A stretch of 64,000 bases of DNA from the NCBI RefSeq assembly GCF_949628265.1, contig NC_088786.1:14818001-14882000 (forward strand), read 5' to 3'. The translations under genes were made by a program, and so were the position numbers. This DNA comes from Cloeon dipterum (Eukaryota > Arthropoda > Insecta > Ephemeroptera > Baetidae). A model generated the notes under the pieces. It worked only from the letters and a program-made list of their open reading frames with translations. It was not told the DNA's origin and made no database searches. Shown here piece by piece: positions 1 to 10,079 of the stretch; the stretch's first letter is position 1, and the number at the start of each line of letters is the position of its first letter.

Positions 1-143
1 TGATGTAATGATAATAATTTGTCGTATTTATGGGATATATGCCTAATAATTTTTTCTGTTGAAGAATGAAAAGTGTATAGCGAAAGATTTTATATATTAA
101 GCAAATCATAGTCCAATTAGTTTAACTAGTCGATTAAACCATG

Positions 144-149
144 TTTATT
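144..149 (-). terminator. Poly(A) signal of the SelP gene
   Basis: AATAAA on the minus strand, 17 nt beyond the SECIS helix and about 220 nt past the stop. It would give a short 3' UTR that still contains the whole SECIS. Confidence 0.55.
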
Positions 150-165
150 TTGACCGTTGCAGGGA

Positions 166-235
166 GCGAACATTTTAACATCAGAAATTCAGCTTCCGAC
201 TAGGGTTTGGCCGAGTTCGTCATACAGATGTTCGC
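166..235 (-). other. Candidate SECIS element in the SelP 3' UTR
   Basis: About 130 nt past the SelP stop, the minus strand can fold as a SECIS. An 8-bp perfect helix I pairs GCGAACAT (235-228) with ATGTTCGC (173-166). Internal loops of 5 and 6 nt follow. The quartet is ATGA(C) at 223-219 opposite TGAT at 183-180, giving the tandem G.A pairs of the core. Helix II is 218-210 with 193-184 and has one bulge and a G.U pair. The apical loop carries AAA at 208-206, 11 nt after ATGA. Position, ATGA/AA/TGAT order and spacing agree with eukaryotic SECIS rules. Folding was done by eye. Confidence 0.75.
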
Positions 236-368
236 TTATTGCAACTGTCGAGTAAGAGCATAATTATAGATCGACTTAAAGGCTGAATCCGAGATAAGGG
301 CGCATCCAGTTAAGCTGGCGCTGTTTTCTCTGCTCTCTTTCGTCTGTGTCGATTTCATTGCTGTTTGT

Positions 369-1172
369 CTATGATACAAAAAGGTCCGCATTACAAAACG
401 TGCTGTGAAACGATCGAGCTTTCACCTCAGTAACATTGGTCAGGGTTTGTAAAATAGGCAGCACATCGTCAACGCTGACTGTGTCCGCGGGAGCAGCTTT
501 TATCCCAAGTTCTGAACCTTGAGAGCAGCTGCCGCAAGGTTGATCTTTCGAAGTGGCTAGGATGGCCGCCTTCACGTAGGCTAGGTGCAGTTGGCTCCAG
601 GGCAGGCTCAAGTGGAAGGTCACACGGCCGCACCTGGCAAGAGACAAGTGAAAATTTTTACTTTTTTTCTAAGTCTTCTGTTACTTGTCAATGATGAGAA
701 TGTCGTCCTTGCGACCCTTGACCGACGCCCAGTCTCGTCCATTACCTACGAGCACGCGCATCTTTAAATTAAGACTAGTGGTTTATGTCGACCAAATACC
801 CTGGATGGTGATAACCTTGCGTCCTGCTAGGTTCCTCAGATGATCAAACTGGTTCTTCGACCACGGATGGTCTTCGTTAATGACTATGAAAACTGGTTTC
901 TGCTCGACGGCGGCACTGTCTTCGAGGCGAAGCTGAAGGTTTTGCAACCTACAAATGAGGTGGTGAGGAATATGCGAAAGGTTAGGGTGGGAAAAGTACT
1001 TGACAGCCTGCCTCTGGCACATTCCTCAGCTGGCGTCTAGCAGTGCCACCACCAGCACCTTCTGGCCGACTCCAAAGGGTTTCACCTGCAGATCGCTGGG
1101 CGCTGGTGAACATAGGTCAGCGGCCAAAACGACGCAAACCTGCAGAAGAACGCTCAACAACAACTTGTTCAT
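369..1172 (-). CDS. SelP: Selenoprotein P-like secreted selenoprotein (four exons, one selenocysteine)
   Basis: Exons 1172-1000, 948-800, 745-685 and 633-369 join in phase into 215 aa plus a TAG stop; introns are 51-54 nt. The protein opens with a signal peptide (MNKLLLSVLLQVCVVLA). The next block, VLVVALLDAS, runs into an in-frame TGA followed by GMC, giving a UxxC redox motif where vertebrate selenoprotein P has UxxC. Past the TGA the homology continues: QAVKLQNLQLRLED, PVFIVINED, KDDILIIDKCGR, then HLSLPWSQLHLAYV and a CGSC pair. These track the N-terminal thioredoxin-like domain of selenoprotein P in order. The Sec/His-rich tail of vertebrates is absent, so this is a short single-Sec form. 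Known family role: extracellular selenium transport and redox activity; here that is inferred. The Met at 1172 was chosen because it begins the signal peptide. Confidence 0.88.
1026..1028 (-). other. Selenocysteine (recoded TGA) codon
   Basis: The TGA lies in frame between ...ALLDAS and GMCQRQ. Upstream and downstream coding share one frame across it without splicing. The U-x-x-C spacing equals that of the selenoprotein P active site. Reading it as a true stop would leave a 48-aa secreted stub and make the downstream conservation unexplained. Confidence 0.87.
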
Positions 1173-1698
1173 CACGCGGCGTGAATTACACTGCGTCGCA
1201 GCTCTAGAACTCAAAGCTTATCGGTTGAGGTCGAGGGCAAAGAGGCCGCGTGACCTCAGCAAGATATCATCATTATTTGATGTTTTGGAAAGATCTTGGT
1301 CGTTTTCTAAAGAATGCAAGTGTTGTAAAAATAACAAAAACAATGTCAATGCAATTTGTACTAGATTTTAATGTTTTAACTGATATAATATTTATATACT
1401 TAACCACACTCACACTAATCATTTAAGTGGTCATAAAAACAATTCCTATATTTATAAAATATTAACGCGCGTAAGTGCATATGAAGAAAACATATATTAT
1501 ATAACAAATTTTTATTTTAAATCTCTGTACGAATTTGGGTCAGTTAATTAATACAGTATCATCAAATTCAACAAGACGTCTTGAAATTTATTGTTGAGAC
1601 TTATCGTAATGACTTGGAGTTTATTTGAACCATCTCAATTGCTGTGTATAAGTGTTGGGGTTGAAACAGGTTTTTTTTAAACTAACAGTAGTATTTTA
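1173..1698. other. Intergenic, SelP upstream region
   Basis: The first 100 bases hold the presumed 5' UTR and promoter of SelP, but no clear TATA box was seen. The rest is AT-rich with no supported gene. Confidence 0.4.
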
Positions 1699-2120
1699 CC
1701 AGCCCGTTGGCTCGCATTGTTAAGGCACTCTCAGGAGTGTCAAAGCAATGAGAGGTATTTGAGCAGTTCGGAGATCTAATACTGGCTACCCAATGTCAGA
1801 AATGGCAAAAAGTGGTTAGTTTAGTGACTCGAATTGCTCAACGGGCTGGGAGGCGCACCGGCGCCGACTCGCTACTTGCTGGTTTGCACCTTTCCAGCAT
1901 GCGTGATTTGGCTTCACGGGACGAATGTCTAGCGTTTCAATGCAGTCCTCGGTGCGGAGGCAAGTGGCCCTTGAGTGGGCTGGGTCCCTGTGCGGCCTGG
2001 TGCGCCCATGTTATCAGTTCGCGGTGTTATTGGGACCCGGGTTTCAGCATTCGTGCTAGTGCAGTGCGCGCCCTTCCCGGTCCTCGGACGGACAAGGATA
2101 AAAAGAGCAAAAAAAAAATA
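1699..2120 (+). repeat. Retroposon-like repeat, copy 1 (longest)
   Basis: A GC-richer block inside AT-rich DNA. It starts at an 11-bp inverted repeat (CCAGCCCGTTG at 1699-1709, reverse complement at 1839-1849) and ends in an A-rich tail after GATAAAAAGAGC. From 1865 on it is nearly identical to copy 2 (4926-5180), and its end matches copy 4 (24479-24635). An open frame of about 100 codons crosses it, but that frame is just the repeat and resembles no protein I know. The common 3' end with variable 5' starts fits a SINE- or LINE-end-type retroposon. Confidence 0.75.
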
Positions 2121-2472
2121 TATTTATAGAATATTATGAATGCGAATAATAATTTGTTACTTGATAATTATAATTAATTAAAGTCACTAGCGAGCCGGTT
2201 GGAAGTTACTAGCACATATAAGTGAAGATAGAATTCCCCAAAACTCTGTTTTATAATTTTTGAAAAGACACAATATCGAATATGTCTTTTTTTATTCTCT
2301 GGATTTTATTCTTGAACTGATTAAAAGTTACAATTTATTTTTGCTTTGTTTAATATAACATGCATTGCTTAAACTTGCATTTATGTAGCTTAATTGATTT
2401 TGTTTTTATTAAACTAATTTGTCCAAACAAATGCTATAATTTTCAAAAATTTTATTTTAAATAATTTTCAAT
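2121..2472. other. AT-rich intergenic, 3' end of LRR gene
   Basis: No gene seen. A minus-strand AATAAA at 2456-2451 lies just past the LRR gene stop and is its likely poly(A) signal. Confidence 0.45.
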
Positions 2473-4468
2473 TTAAGTATCACAATTCCAGTCATTTTTG
2501 CTACTCATTCCGAATTCAATTAGAAATAGGATGAGATTGCGATCTCCAAGCGCTTCAAAAATTGCAGCTTTTTTTCGAAAAGAAGCAGGAATCGGTCCAT
2601 TGCTGTCTTTTTCGGGCGTGTTGGGAATCGGAGGAAAGTAGGTCACGTCCAACTGGATAGCTCGCATGTTTGGCAGGAAGGCACACGCTAACTTCACCAG
2701 ATTAGAAATTGCTGCGAATTCATCTGTTTTTATTGTATCGTATGGCATGCATTCAAGTCGGAAGGCTTCAAGGCTCATTAAAACATTTCCAGCTTTAATT
2801 TTAGAGGACACGGTAATCACGTCTTCAATGTCGAATCTAATCGCCCTGATGTCCACATTTATCAGTGCTGGCACTGCCAGAAAATTTGACAGCTTCACGG
2901 CGTTTCTGTTTAGTTTAAGAAATTTATAATTAATTTAAATACACAATAAGTTACACCATTTAAAATATACCTGTTCAAGAGAATGAGCTTTAGGTGTTTC
3001 AAGTGGGGAAACGAATTAATGATAGAGTCAGCAGACAGTTCAATCCCACCGAGATGAAGCGACTGCACATTTGGGCAATGAATTGACAGGTCGTTAAGGT
3101 TAACAGTCAAATTTGATCCTGCACGTGCGTCCACGATTAGTGTGTGAAGGGTTTTGCCGTACTGTATTGCAAATCGGAGGAGATTCAGAGACAGAGAGAG
3201 ACCTTCTAAGTGAAGATACTCAACATTCGGGAACACAGGCATTGGAGAACGGTTGGTAGATGAGAATGGGCTTTGAATAGTTGACAATTTCCTGGGAATG
3301 AAGCTTGGGCTTGCATCCCAAGTCATCTTTAAAAAAATAATTAATCATAATATAATATTAGCAATCATGAAGCATAATTACTTTGAAGTGGGTGACTCGT
3401 GGAAGCAAAATCAAACCTTTTAACGAGGAACCATTACTCAAATGCACGTGGCACAGATTGGACGGCCCCTTTATTGAATCCAAAAAGTTCATTGCCTGAG
3501 ATTTCGGGTCAGTTACCAAGCTCTTGACGATCTGGAGACGTGGAATATGCTTTAGACAGCATTTCACGAGCTCTTTGGGGAAAACTTGATAGTCATCTTT
3601 TAGTTCTTTTCCGTCTTTCACCGCAATCCGATCAAAGCGAAAATCCTTCAGATGCTTCAGGTTGTCCCGCATTGTTTTTACCAGCTTTGACAAACTTGAC
3701 TTATCTTTAAAAATAATATTAGCTTGAAGGCAATGAAGAAAATTCAACTTTTTGCAAATCTTAATCAGATGATCGTCAACGATAAAGAAGCGACCTGTGC
3801 TCAGCGATTTTAATGTTTTGATTTGCAAGATAGCAGATATAATCTCCTTTGTGATTAACGGGAATCGTGAAAGCGGCTTTACTCCAGTTGAGTCATCGAG
3901 CGTCAGCGACTTCAAGTTAGGGGCGGAAGCTGCCAGTATATTTATTACCTATATTAATGAGGGAACAAAATTTTAGAACGATGCAATGTATTTTACTTTC
4001 TGTTTATGAAACTCAAAAGGAAATAAAAATAAACTGTGCACCCTAAGTTGGCAAGAATCTATCGTGTCTGGCCGACTGCAAGATGTCAACCATCCGACCT
4101 GGAAGCTTTTCGTCTTGGGCGAGAGCAGCAGGTGAAGAACAGACAAAATTGCAGTTAGCGTCTTTTCATTCCTGTTCTCGTCCGCACACACAATTTTTTC
4201 CACCTCCTCCAGCACAAGTGGATGTATTTGCTCGGCTGTATAAAATTTAGTATGTTTCCCGGTTTCATTTTATATGAAAGAAGATTAACTCACGTAATTT
4301 TCTCAATGACTCGTCGCTTTCAAATGGCTGACCTAACTCGAAGTAAATCTTTCGAGCAATATTTTGGCAGACTTCCTGGTAAGGACGATTGTTTAGTTGC
4401 TTGTTGCATTTTAGCACTTGTAATTTTCTTCTGGCTATGGCCAAAAGCTCTTCTCCTGAGTGCACCAT
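2473..4468 (-). CDS. Leucine-rich-repeat-like protein, function unknown (five exons, 589 aa)
   Basis: Exons 4468-4294, 4235-3997, 3948-3382, 3326-2971 and 2905-2473 join in consistent phase into 589 aa; introns are 48-65 nt. The N-terminal 135 residues are basic and helical (LLAIARRKLQVLKC). From about residue 139 irregular leucine-rich repeats appear, such as APNLKSLTLDD, LKHLKDFRFD, PNVEYLHLEGL, CPNVQSLHLGGIEL and FPHLKHLKLILL, spaced like the RNI/F-box-associated LRR class. No F-box consensus, signal peptide or membrane segment was recognised. It is probably an intracellular scaffold for protein binding, which is only inference. An AG lies 2 nt upstream of the first ATG, so another 5' exon is possible. 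I do not recognise an orthologue. Confidence 0.72.
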
Positions 4469-4925
4469 GCCTAAAATTATATTTTTAAAAATATTATTGT
4501 CATTTCACGTTAGGCTTCATTATCTAATGAATTGCTTTTCACAAACAATAGATAATTTCTCAATTTCCAGGTTTCTTCTAGGATTGTTTTTTAATTTAGT
4601 TAACGTCACGGGACAAGAAATGTTTACATATTCCGTACTATCTGAAAATTCTAGATGGACCAGCAGTCGCGGAGCGCCTGTCTGAATGTCAGATGTACGG
4701 CCATGGAATACGAGTGCTTTGTCACATAGAGATTGAACACAATGAGTGGTCTTAATTTGTATATTATTTTTATCAGTTTAACTCTTTAACTTTGAGGTGA
4801 AAGTATTTATAGCTGATGGTGTAGAAATAAAATTCAACGTGTACTCGTTGGTTAAATTTGTGATTTTTGTATTATTCTATTACTCTCAGCACGTTTCGGC
4901 TTTAAGGATTCCTATGTTTTAGAAA
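4469..4925. other. Intergenic, LRR gene upstream
   Basis: AT-rich with no gene seen. It may hold a 5' UTR exon of the LRR gene. Confidence 0.35.
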
Positions 4926-5180
4926 TGCCTCGCTACTTGCTGGTTTGCACCTTTCCAGCATGCGTGATTTGGCTTCACGGGACGAATGTCTAGCGTTTCA
5001 ATGCAGTCCTTGGTGCGGAGGCAAGTGGCCCTTGAGTGGGCTGGGTCCCTGTGCGGCCTGGTGCGCCCATGTTATCCGTTCGCGGTGTTATTGGGACCCG
5101 GGTTTCAGCATTCGTGCTAGTGCAGTGCGCGCCCTTCCCGGTCCTCGTACAGAGATAAAAAGAGCAAAAAAATTGTACAT
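4926..5180 (+). repeat. Retroposon-like repeat, copy 2 (5'-truncated)
   Basis: Nearly identical to the 3' part of copy 1, from CTCGCTACTTGCTGG to GATAAAAAGAGCAAAAAAA. It lacks the first ~165 bp including the inverted-repeat head. The open frame running through and past it (to 5328) is carried by the repeat and is not counted as a gene. Confidence 0.78.
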
Positions 5181-6623
5181 TTCCATGGTCGTAAAGCCAA
5201 TGGTGATAAAAACTTTAATAAGCCGAACAAGCCATGCACTGTATGATAGTTGGAAGAACACAATTCGTCTTGAAGAGGAAAACGCTTCATATGAACACAC
5301 TGTGCCGGTGGTGGTGCAGAGAAAATAAGACAGCATAGTTAAAAAAGGTCAAGTCCTCCTCTGGTGAAAATTTCAAATTATGCATATGTCTGTTTATAAA
5401 TTAAATTGTTTAATTAGCCAGCTCTTTTTACGTCTTGAACCTCAGTCAAAGGTCAATCGCGGCGTTTTTGCTTAAAAAAAAATAAGATATTAGAAAGGTT
5501 AAGGGATAATGACAATGATTATTTAAAATACCACAAACCGAGTTAAATTTACGATTGGAAGAAATATAAACAGTGAATTTTTGGCTTAAAATTCTTTCGT
5601 TGAATAAAGTGTACACATATACTTCCTGAGAATAAAAAGCCACGCAAGCCTCTAGCAGAGGCACATTATGAGGACTTACACAAATGTGTTTTTAAACACT
5701 TGATGCAATACACGAAGTTGATTGATTAATAGTGTTTGAATTATAATTGAAAAGAAGTTTGAATACAAGACTTACATTATTATTGTTTTCGAATTGCTTG
5801 TTCTTATTCAAAACTTTCACTGTTTACACAGTTACATTGTAAACAACAAGAAAAGAAACAAGCTTGCTTTTATTTTTGAAGTGATCATTTAGAATATATT
5901 TATGTTTTTTCGAAATGTATGCAGGTAATTAAGCAGCAAAAATATTTTTGCATGGAAAACATAATTCATTTAATTCAATAATTATTTTCTTATTAATCAA
6001 TGGCTTTTCGATACAGCATAAAGCTATATAAATATTGTTACGAGTTTATGTGAATTATATATATATAATGTTTCTTGTTTATATGGACAGTTATTTAATC
6101 CACATGGGTACAATCAACAAAATATCAAATCGATTTTGTTTTAAGTGGTCGGATCGAGTTGATTTTTTTAAAAACACAATGGCATTTCTTTGTTACGCAC
6201 AACCTAATTTATTTATGTTGCGTAAAAGGATTTCATCATAGTTAATCTAAAAGAAATTGAACAATTTCGTCACATGCTTGTTCGAATCGTACATGTGTTA
6301 TATTGTAACAATTTTTGGAATTTTTTTATGTTCTTACCTACTTTACTTTACGGTATAAAGGTTGGAAAGAGTTCAAAACATATATCACTACGCTTATGGA
6401 AATCCACAAGGCTAGTGGGAAACCGATAACCCAGGTAATGGTTACGCAATGCGATTTTGAAAACACTTGAATATTAGGGAAATTTTACTACGCAATGCTG
6501 CACTCACACTCTTTGAAAATTTAAGCAGCCCCATAGTTGAATGCCGTATCGCCAAGGATGCACACTAACTGAAGAAGGACACGAGCGCCGTTGATGCGGT
6601 TTTGCATTTTTTACCTTGCCTGT
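5181..6623. other. AT-rich intergenic
   Basis: No supported gene on either strand; only short chance frames. The last bases are the presumed promoter and 5' UTR of the GTPase-like gene starting at 6624. Confidence 0.4.
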
Positions 6624-9600
6624 ATGACAATGTATTCGATTATAGTAAGTCTAGAAGAATGGTGTTTTCAATTTATATTTAAATTGATTAATTTGTTTTA
6701 GATATTTTTTGGTCTCTTTGCTTTTTCATCGTGTGCGCAACCATTGGAAAATATTTACGACTCAACTAATGCGTCCGCCATCAATGAATTTCTCAAGGTA
6801 GGAATGTATTTTAGCTCATAGGGTTGTGCAAATCCAACTTTCGATTATCTTTTCTTTAGCCTTTTATTTTTATGATGTCCGGACATTCAGATGAGTACGA
6901 TTACGAACAATCAATTTTCAAGTATTTTGAAAGATTTTAAAAACCGACACTACTTTCAATTATTTCAACCAACAATTTTATTTGACTTCAATAACAAGGG
7001 GGTTGTTGACCAAATTTAATTTTAAACAATGGAAATTTTCCCATTATATTATTGAAATACGCGAACGTGCAACGGTGTTTTACGCAGCAGTGAGATTGCC
7101 AAAGCCAAATATAGAGGTGATTTTTTGAAAAATAGAAGAAAAAAATAGGCGATACATTATTAAAAATTTAATAAAAAAAAATACTTGCTTCTCTAGCTCA
7201 AATTTTAATACTAATATTTTGTTTTGTTATCTTATAACAGTTTGTCAATGATTTTTCGCTTGATTTCAATCCATTTCATCGCGATCAATTCAATGGTGGG
7301 TCAATTTTGAGCTTATAAAGTTCCCTTCTGGCGAAATAATTCGTGATGAGGGGAGAGTGCTGGCCATTTGAATGGGATGCAAGATTAGGAGCCGATTTTT
7401 TCAAAAATTTAAACGGCAACCTGGAAAATTAAATCTTTTCCCAATTTTCAAGCAAAGATATAAAGGATTTTTCTCCCTTTTGCTGTAAAGGTTTACTTTG
7501 AACAACAATTTTGTTAGCGATTGTTGATTTGGAATAGAATAATTTGTAAGGATCCACACGAGGTAAGGAGTTACTCAAAGTTGTTTTTCAAGAAAAGCAT
7601 TTCAACAATAGAAAGAAAAATCATTTTTTATCTTTACCTGAAATTTGGGAAAAGCTTAAAATTTTCCAGGTTGCCGTTTAAATTTTTGAGAAAATCGGTT
7701 CCTAAGCTTGCATGCTAATCACTGTCTCCGTATTGGAAATCCTGATATATTTCGCCAGAAGGAAACTTTCTTTGCTCATAATTTGCCCACAAAAGAAGGG
7801 ATCGAAATCAAGCTAAACTTAATCATCCACAAAAACCGTGTAAATTTTCGATAAATTTGGCAAAATCTGAGATTTAACTGTTCGTCAGTCATGATTTATT
7901 TATTGCACATAATAGAAGTTACATGTTGCTTAATTCCAACTTGCTAAGGCCAACATTAAAAAGTTTGGCCTTTAAAGGCTAAACTTTAACTTTCAATCTC
8001 AATTTAATTTATTTGACTTTTACCACTGCAACTTGGATTAAATTCTAATTGTCGTCTTCTTAAACTAAACACGTTTCAAATATTCCTCAAGATTTTTTAA
8101 ATAGGCGGCCACTCGAGGTTGTGTTCATAATGTCAATAAATTAAACTAGGCTTCATCCTCGTTGTAAAAAATTGTCATTTTTAATCTCTCGACTATAGTT
8201 TCGACGTCAACCAGTACATCTTAATCAATTTTTTACAACGAGAATGAAGCCTGGTTTAATTTATTGCCATTATTCCTCAAGACATTTATATCTGAAAAAT
8301 CTAAATTTAAATTTTTTGATAAACTTAACAAACCATTTGATATTTCCAAGAAAATTATGTTTTTGTTGCGTTCTGGATGTGGCGATGTATGGGTCATAAT
8401 TGCTCTGCTGATCCGCAATAAAATTTCTTTGAACCTATAATGCTATATATATATATATATATATTTCATTTCTATATAATCGATTATTTTTGCACATCCC
8501 TTAAACATCATTAGAAAACTGCTGATATAATTAAGCCTGAATACTGTATGTATGTATATTTTTTTCACAGACTTCTTATCAACACATTGATTTGAAAGGC
8601 AATGACTCAAACTTCGTTCTGTTTCTCGGGGACTTGGATGGCATGCCTCTCGTTGCAGACAACGTCATCAATAATTTTCGATACCCGAGTTTTGAAAGTT
8701 ACAAAGAAACCTTGCTGATCGATTTTCCAGCATTCAACGCTAATCGCAGTGTCTTAACCGATCTGGAAGACGCACTAATCATTAAGAAAATATTCGAGAA
8801 TGCCGCGCGGGTCAAAATCATCCTTGTGGTGCCAGACAGCGTTCAATCGAACACTAACATATTCACGAATATGGTGGAAAGGCTGATAAGTAACTTTGAC
8901 GTCAACGAAAAATTTGGATCTGTTGGTGTAATCTGTGCGATTTCTCCAAATTCAATGATTGAAGAAGCAAAAGTACTTAATATGATTAGAGATCTTATCT
9001 ATCTTTTGTATATAGATAACGTGAACCTTTGTAATATTGAAAAAGGAAAGAGATCTCCTAATAATAATAAGATAAAGCAATATTTGCAAACATCAGAGTT
9101 GATGCAGCATCTGCGGAATCAAAGCTCTTTCGCTGCCTTTCGGCGTACAGGTGAAAACAAAAATGCGTGGTCGAACGAGATTCAAAGGGAAAGCTTGCAT
9201 AATTTAATTTTCAAACATTTGAATTTCTCCAGCCACCTATCTCAGGATAAAAACCCGATTTTGACCAACGAAACACTTCAATATGTTTTAAGGAATAACA
9301 ACGTTTTCATTAACGTATCAAAACTAATATGCGTTCGGAACGAGTTGATCGCACATGCAGTTCTAAGGGTTTCAACCAATTCATCTGTGCACGATTTCAA
9401 TTCTTTCATTGATGAATACGAAAATATGGATCAATTGAGATTTAAGTGGCGTTTGGCTCAATGGTACCCCAATTTGCTTCAAAACCTGTTGTTTGAAATT
9501 GAAAAGTTTGATCTTGTACAGAAATTGACGGGAGAATTTATTGTTAGTGACCCGATTGAGAACTATCGTTTAGAAACTGTACAAAAATTGATTATTCAGC

Positions 9601-9638
9601 GCTTGGTATTGTTACGATCTAATTCTTTAAAAGATTAA
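6624..9638 (+). CDS. Secreted GTPase-like protein with degenerate P-loop (three exons, 394 aa)
   Basis: Exons 6624-6644, 6702-6797 and 8571-9638 join in phase 0. Introns are 57 nt and 1773 nt. The first two exons encode a signal peptide (MTMYSII, then IFFGLFAFSSCA) and about 20 more residues. Exon 3 has NFVLFLGDLDGMPLVAD at the place of a Walker A loop, LLIDFPAFNANRS at the place of the G3 DxPG motif, and ARVKIILVVPDSV as the following strand. This layout resembles AIG1/TRAFAC-like GTPases, but the P-loop has lost the GK[ST] and G3 reads DFPAF. It probably cannot bind GTP in the usual way. Several N-x-S/T sites fit a secreted protein. The join of the signal exon across the repeat-filled intron is the least certain part; exon 3 alone is an unbroken 356-codon frame. 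Confidence 0.7.
7320..7768. mobile_element. Foldback/MITE-like element in intron 2 of the GTPase-like gene
   Basis: Two long imperfect inverted arms, about 7320-7475 and 7612-7768. Outer ends pair TTCTGGCGAAAT (left) with ATTTCGCCAGAA (right). Inner parts pair AACGGCAACCTGGAAAATT with its complement near 7660-7681. There is no transposase frame. A related half lies at 49735-49930 in the same orientation as the left arm. Confidence 0.75.
8137..8265. repeat. Short foldback repeat
   Basis: Arms around 8143-8176 and 8226-8259 are inverted copies; AGGCTTCAT and CGTTGTAAAAAATTG recur reversed as CAATTTTTTACAACG and ATGAAGCCT. The loop is about 50 nt. A weaker relative of one arm (CAACGAGAATGAA) occurs near 23238. 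Confidence 0.65.
8441..8464. repeat. (TA)n microsatellite
   Basis: About eleven TA units. Confidence 0.85.
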
Positions 9639-10079
9639 GCCTCTTCGAATAATATTTTCAATATAATTAAAGAGAAAATTTATAATTTTTGTATTTCATT
9701 AGTAGCTTTAGTATTGTAAAGGAACTAGTTTGTGTATTAGTATAAGCACGAAAAAATTGATTTTGCTCCTAATAATAGCTGATGGGCAATTTATAAAACC
9801 AGATATACTTTAGTCTATAATGAGGGTTAGATAGCTTACAGTATACAATGCACGTTACAAAAACTCCAATTTCAATTCATTAAAATAAAAAAATGCATTT
9901 TTCCTTCTTAAAACATTTTTATGTTCCTCTTAACTCAGAACTTGAATCACAAATCTAGAATGGAGCATATACTGTATATGATTTGATTGAAAGGCGTGGC
10001 TGATAATTTAAATTATCATATGGATTTTCTATTAATAAATTTAATTTTTCGTCTGTAAAAGTCCTTCGCCAAAATGGAT
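9639..10079. other. Intergenic between convergent genes
   Basis: 3' flanks of the GTPase-like gene (+; ATTAAA near 9667) and of the membrane-protein gene (-). No other feature seen. Confidence 0.4.

Noticed and set aside
1812..2129. 105-codon plus-strand frame
   Set aside because: It is the translated repeat (copy 1); the same frame recurs in copy 2 and breaks in the other copies.
5088..5336. 82-codon minus-strand frame
   Set aside because: It overlaps repeat copy 2 and shows no domain or splice support.
6860..6939. Alternative third exon of the GTPase-like gene giving a ~65-residue secreted peptide (ending in KYFERF)
   Set aside because: An acceptor-like TTTCTTTAG precedes it and the frame is open, but phase-0 joining to 8571 gives a far longer protein with family resemblance. 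It could still be a minor isoform.
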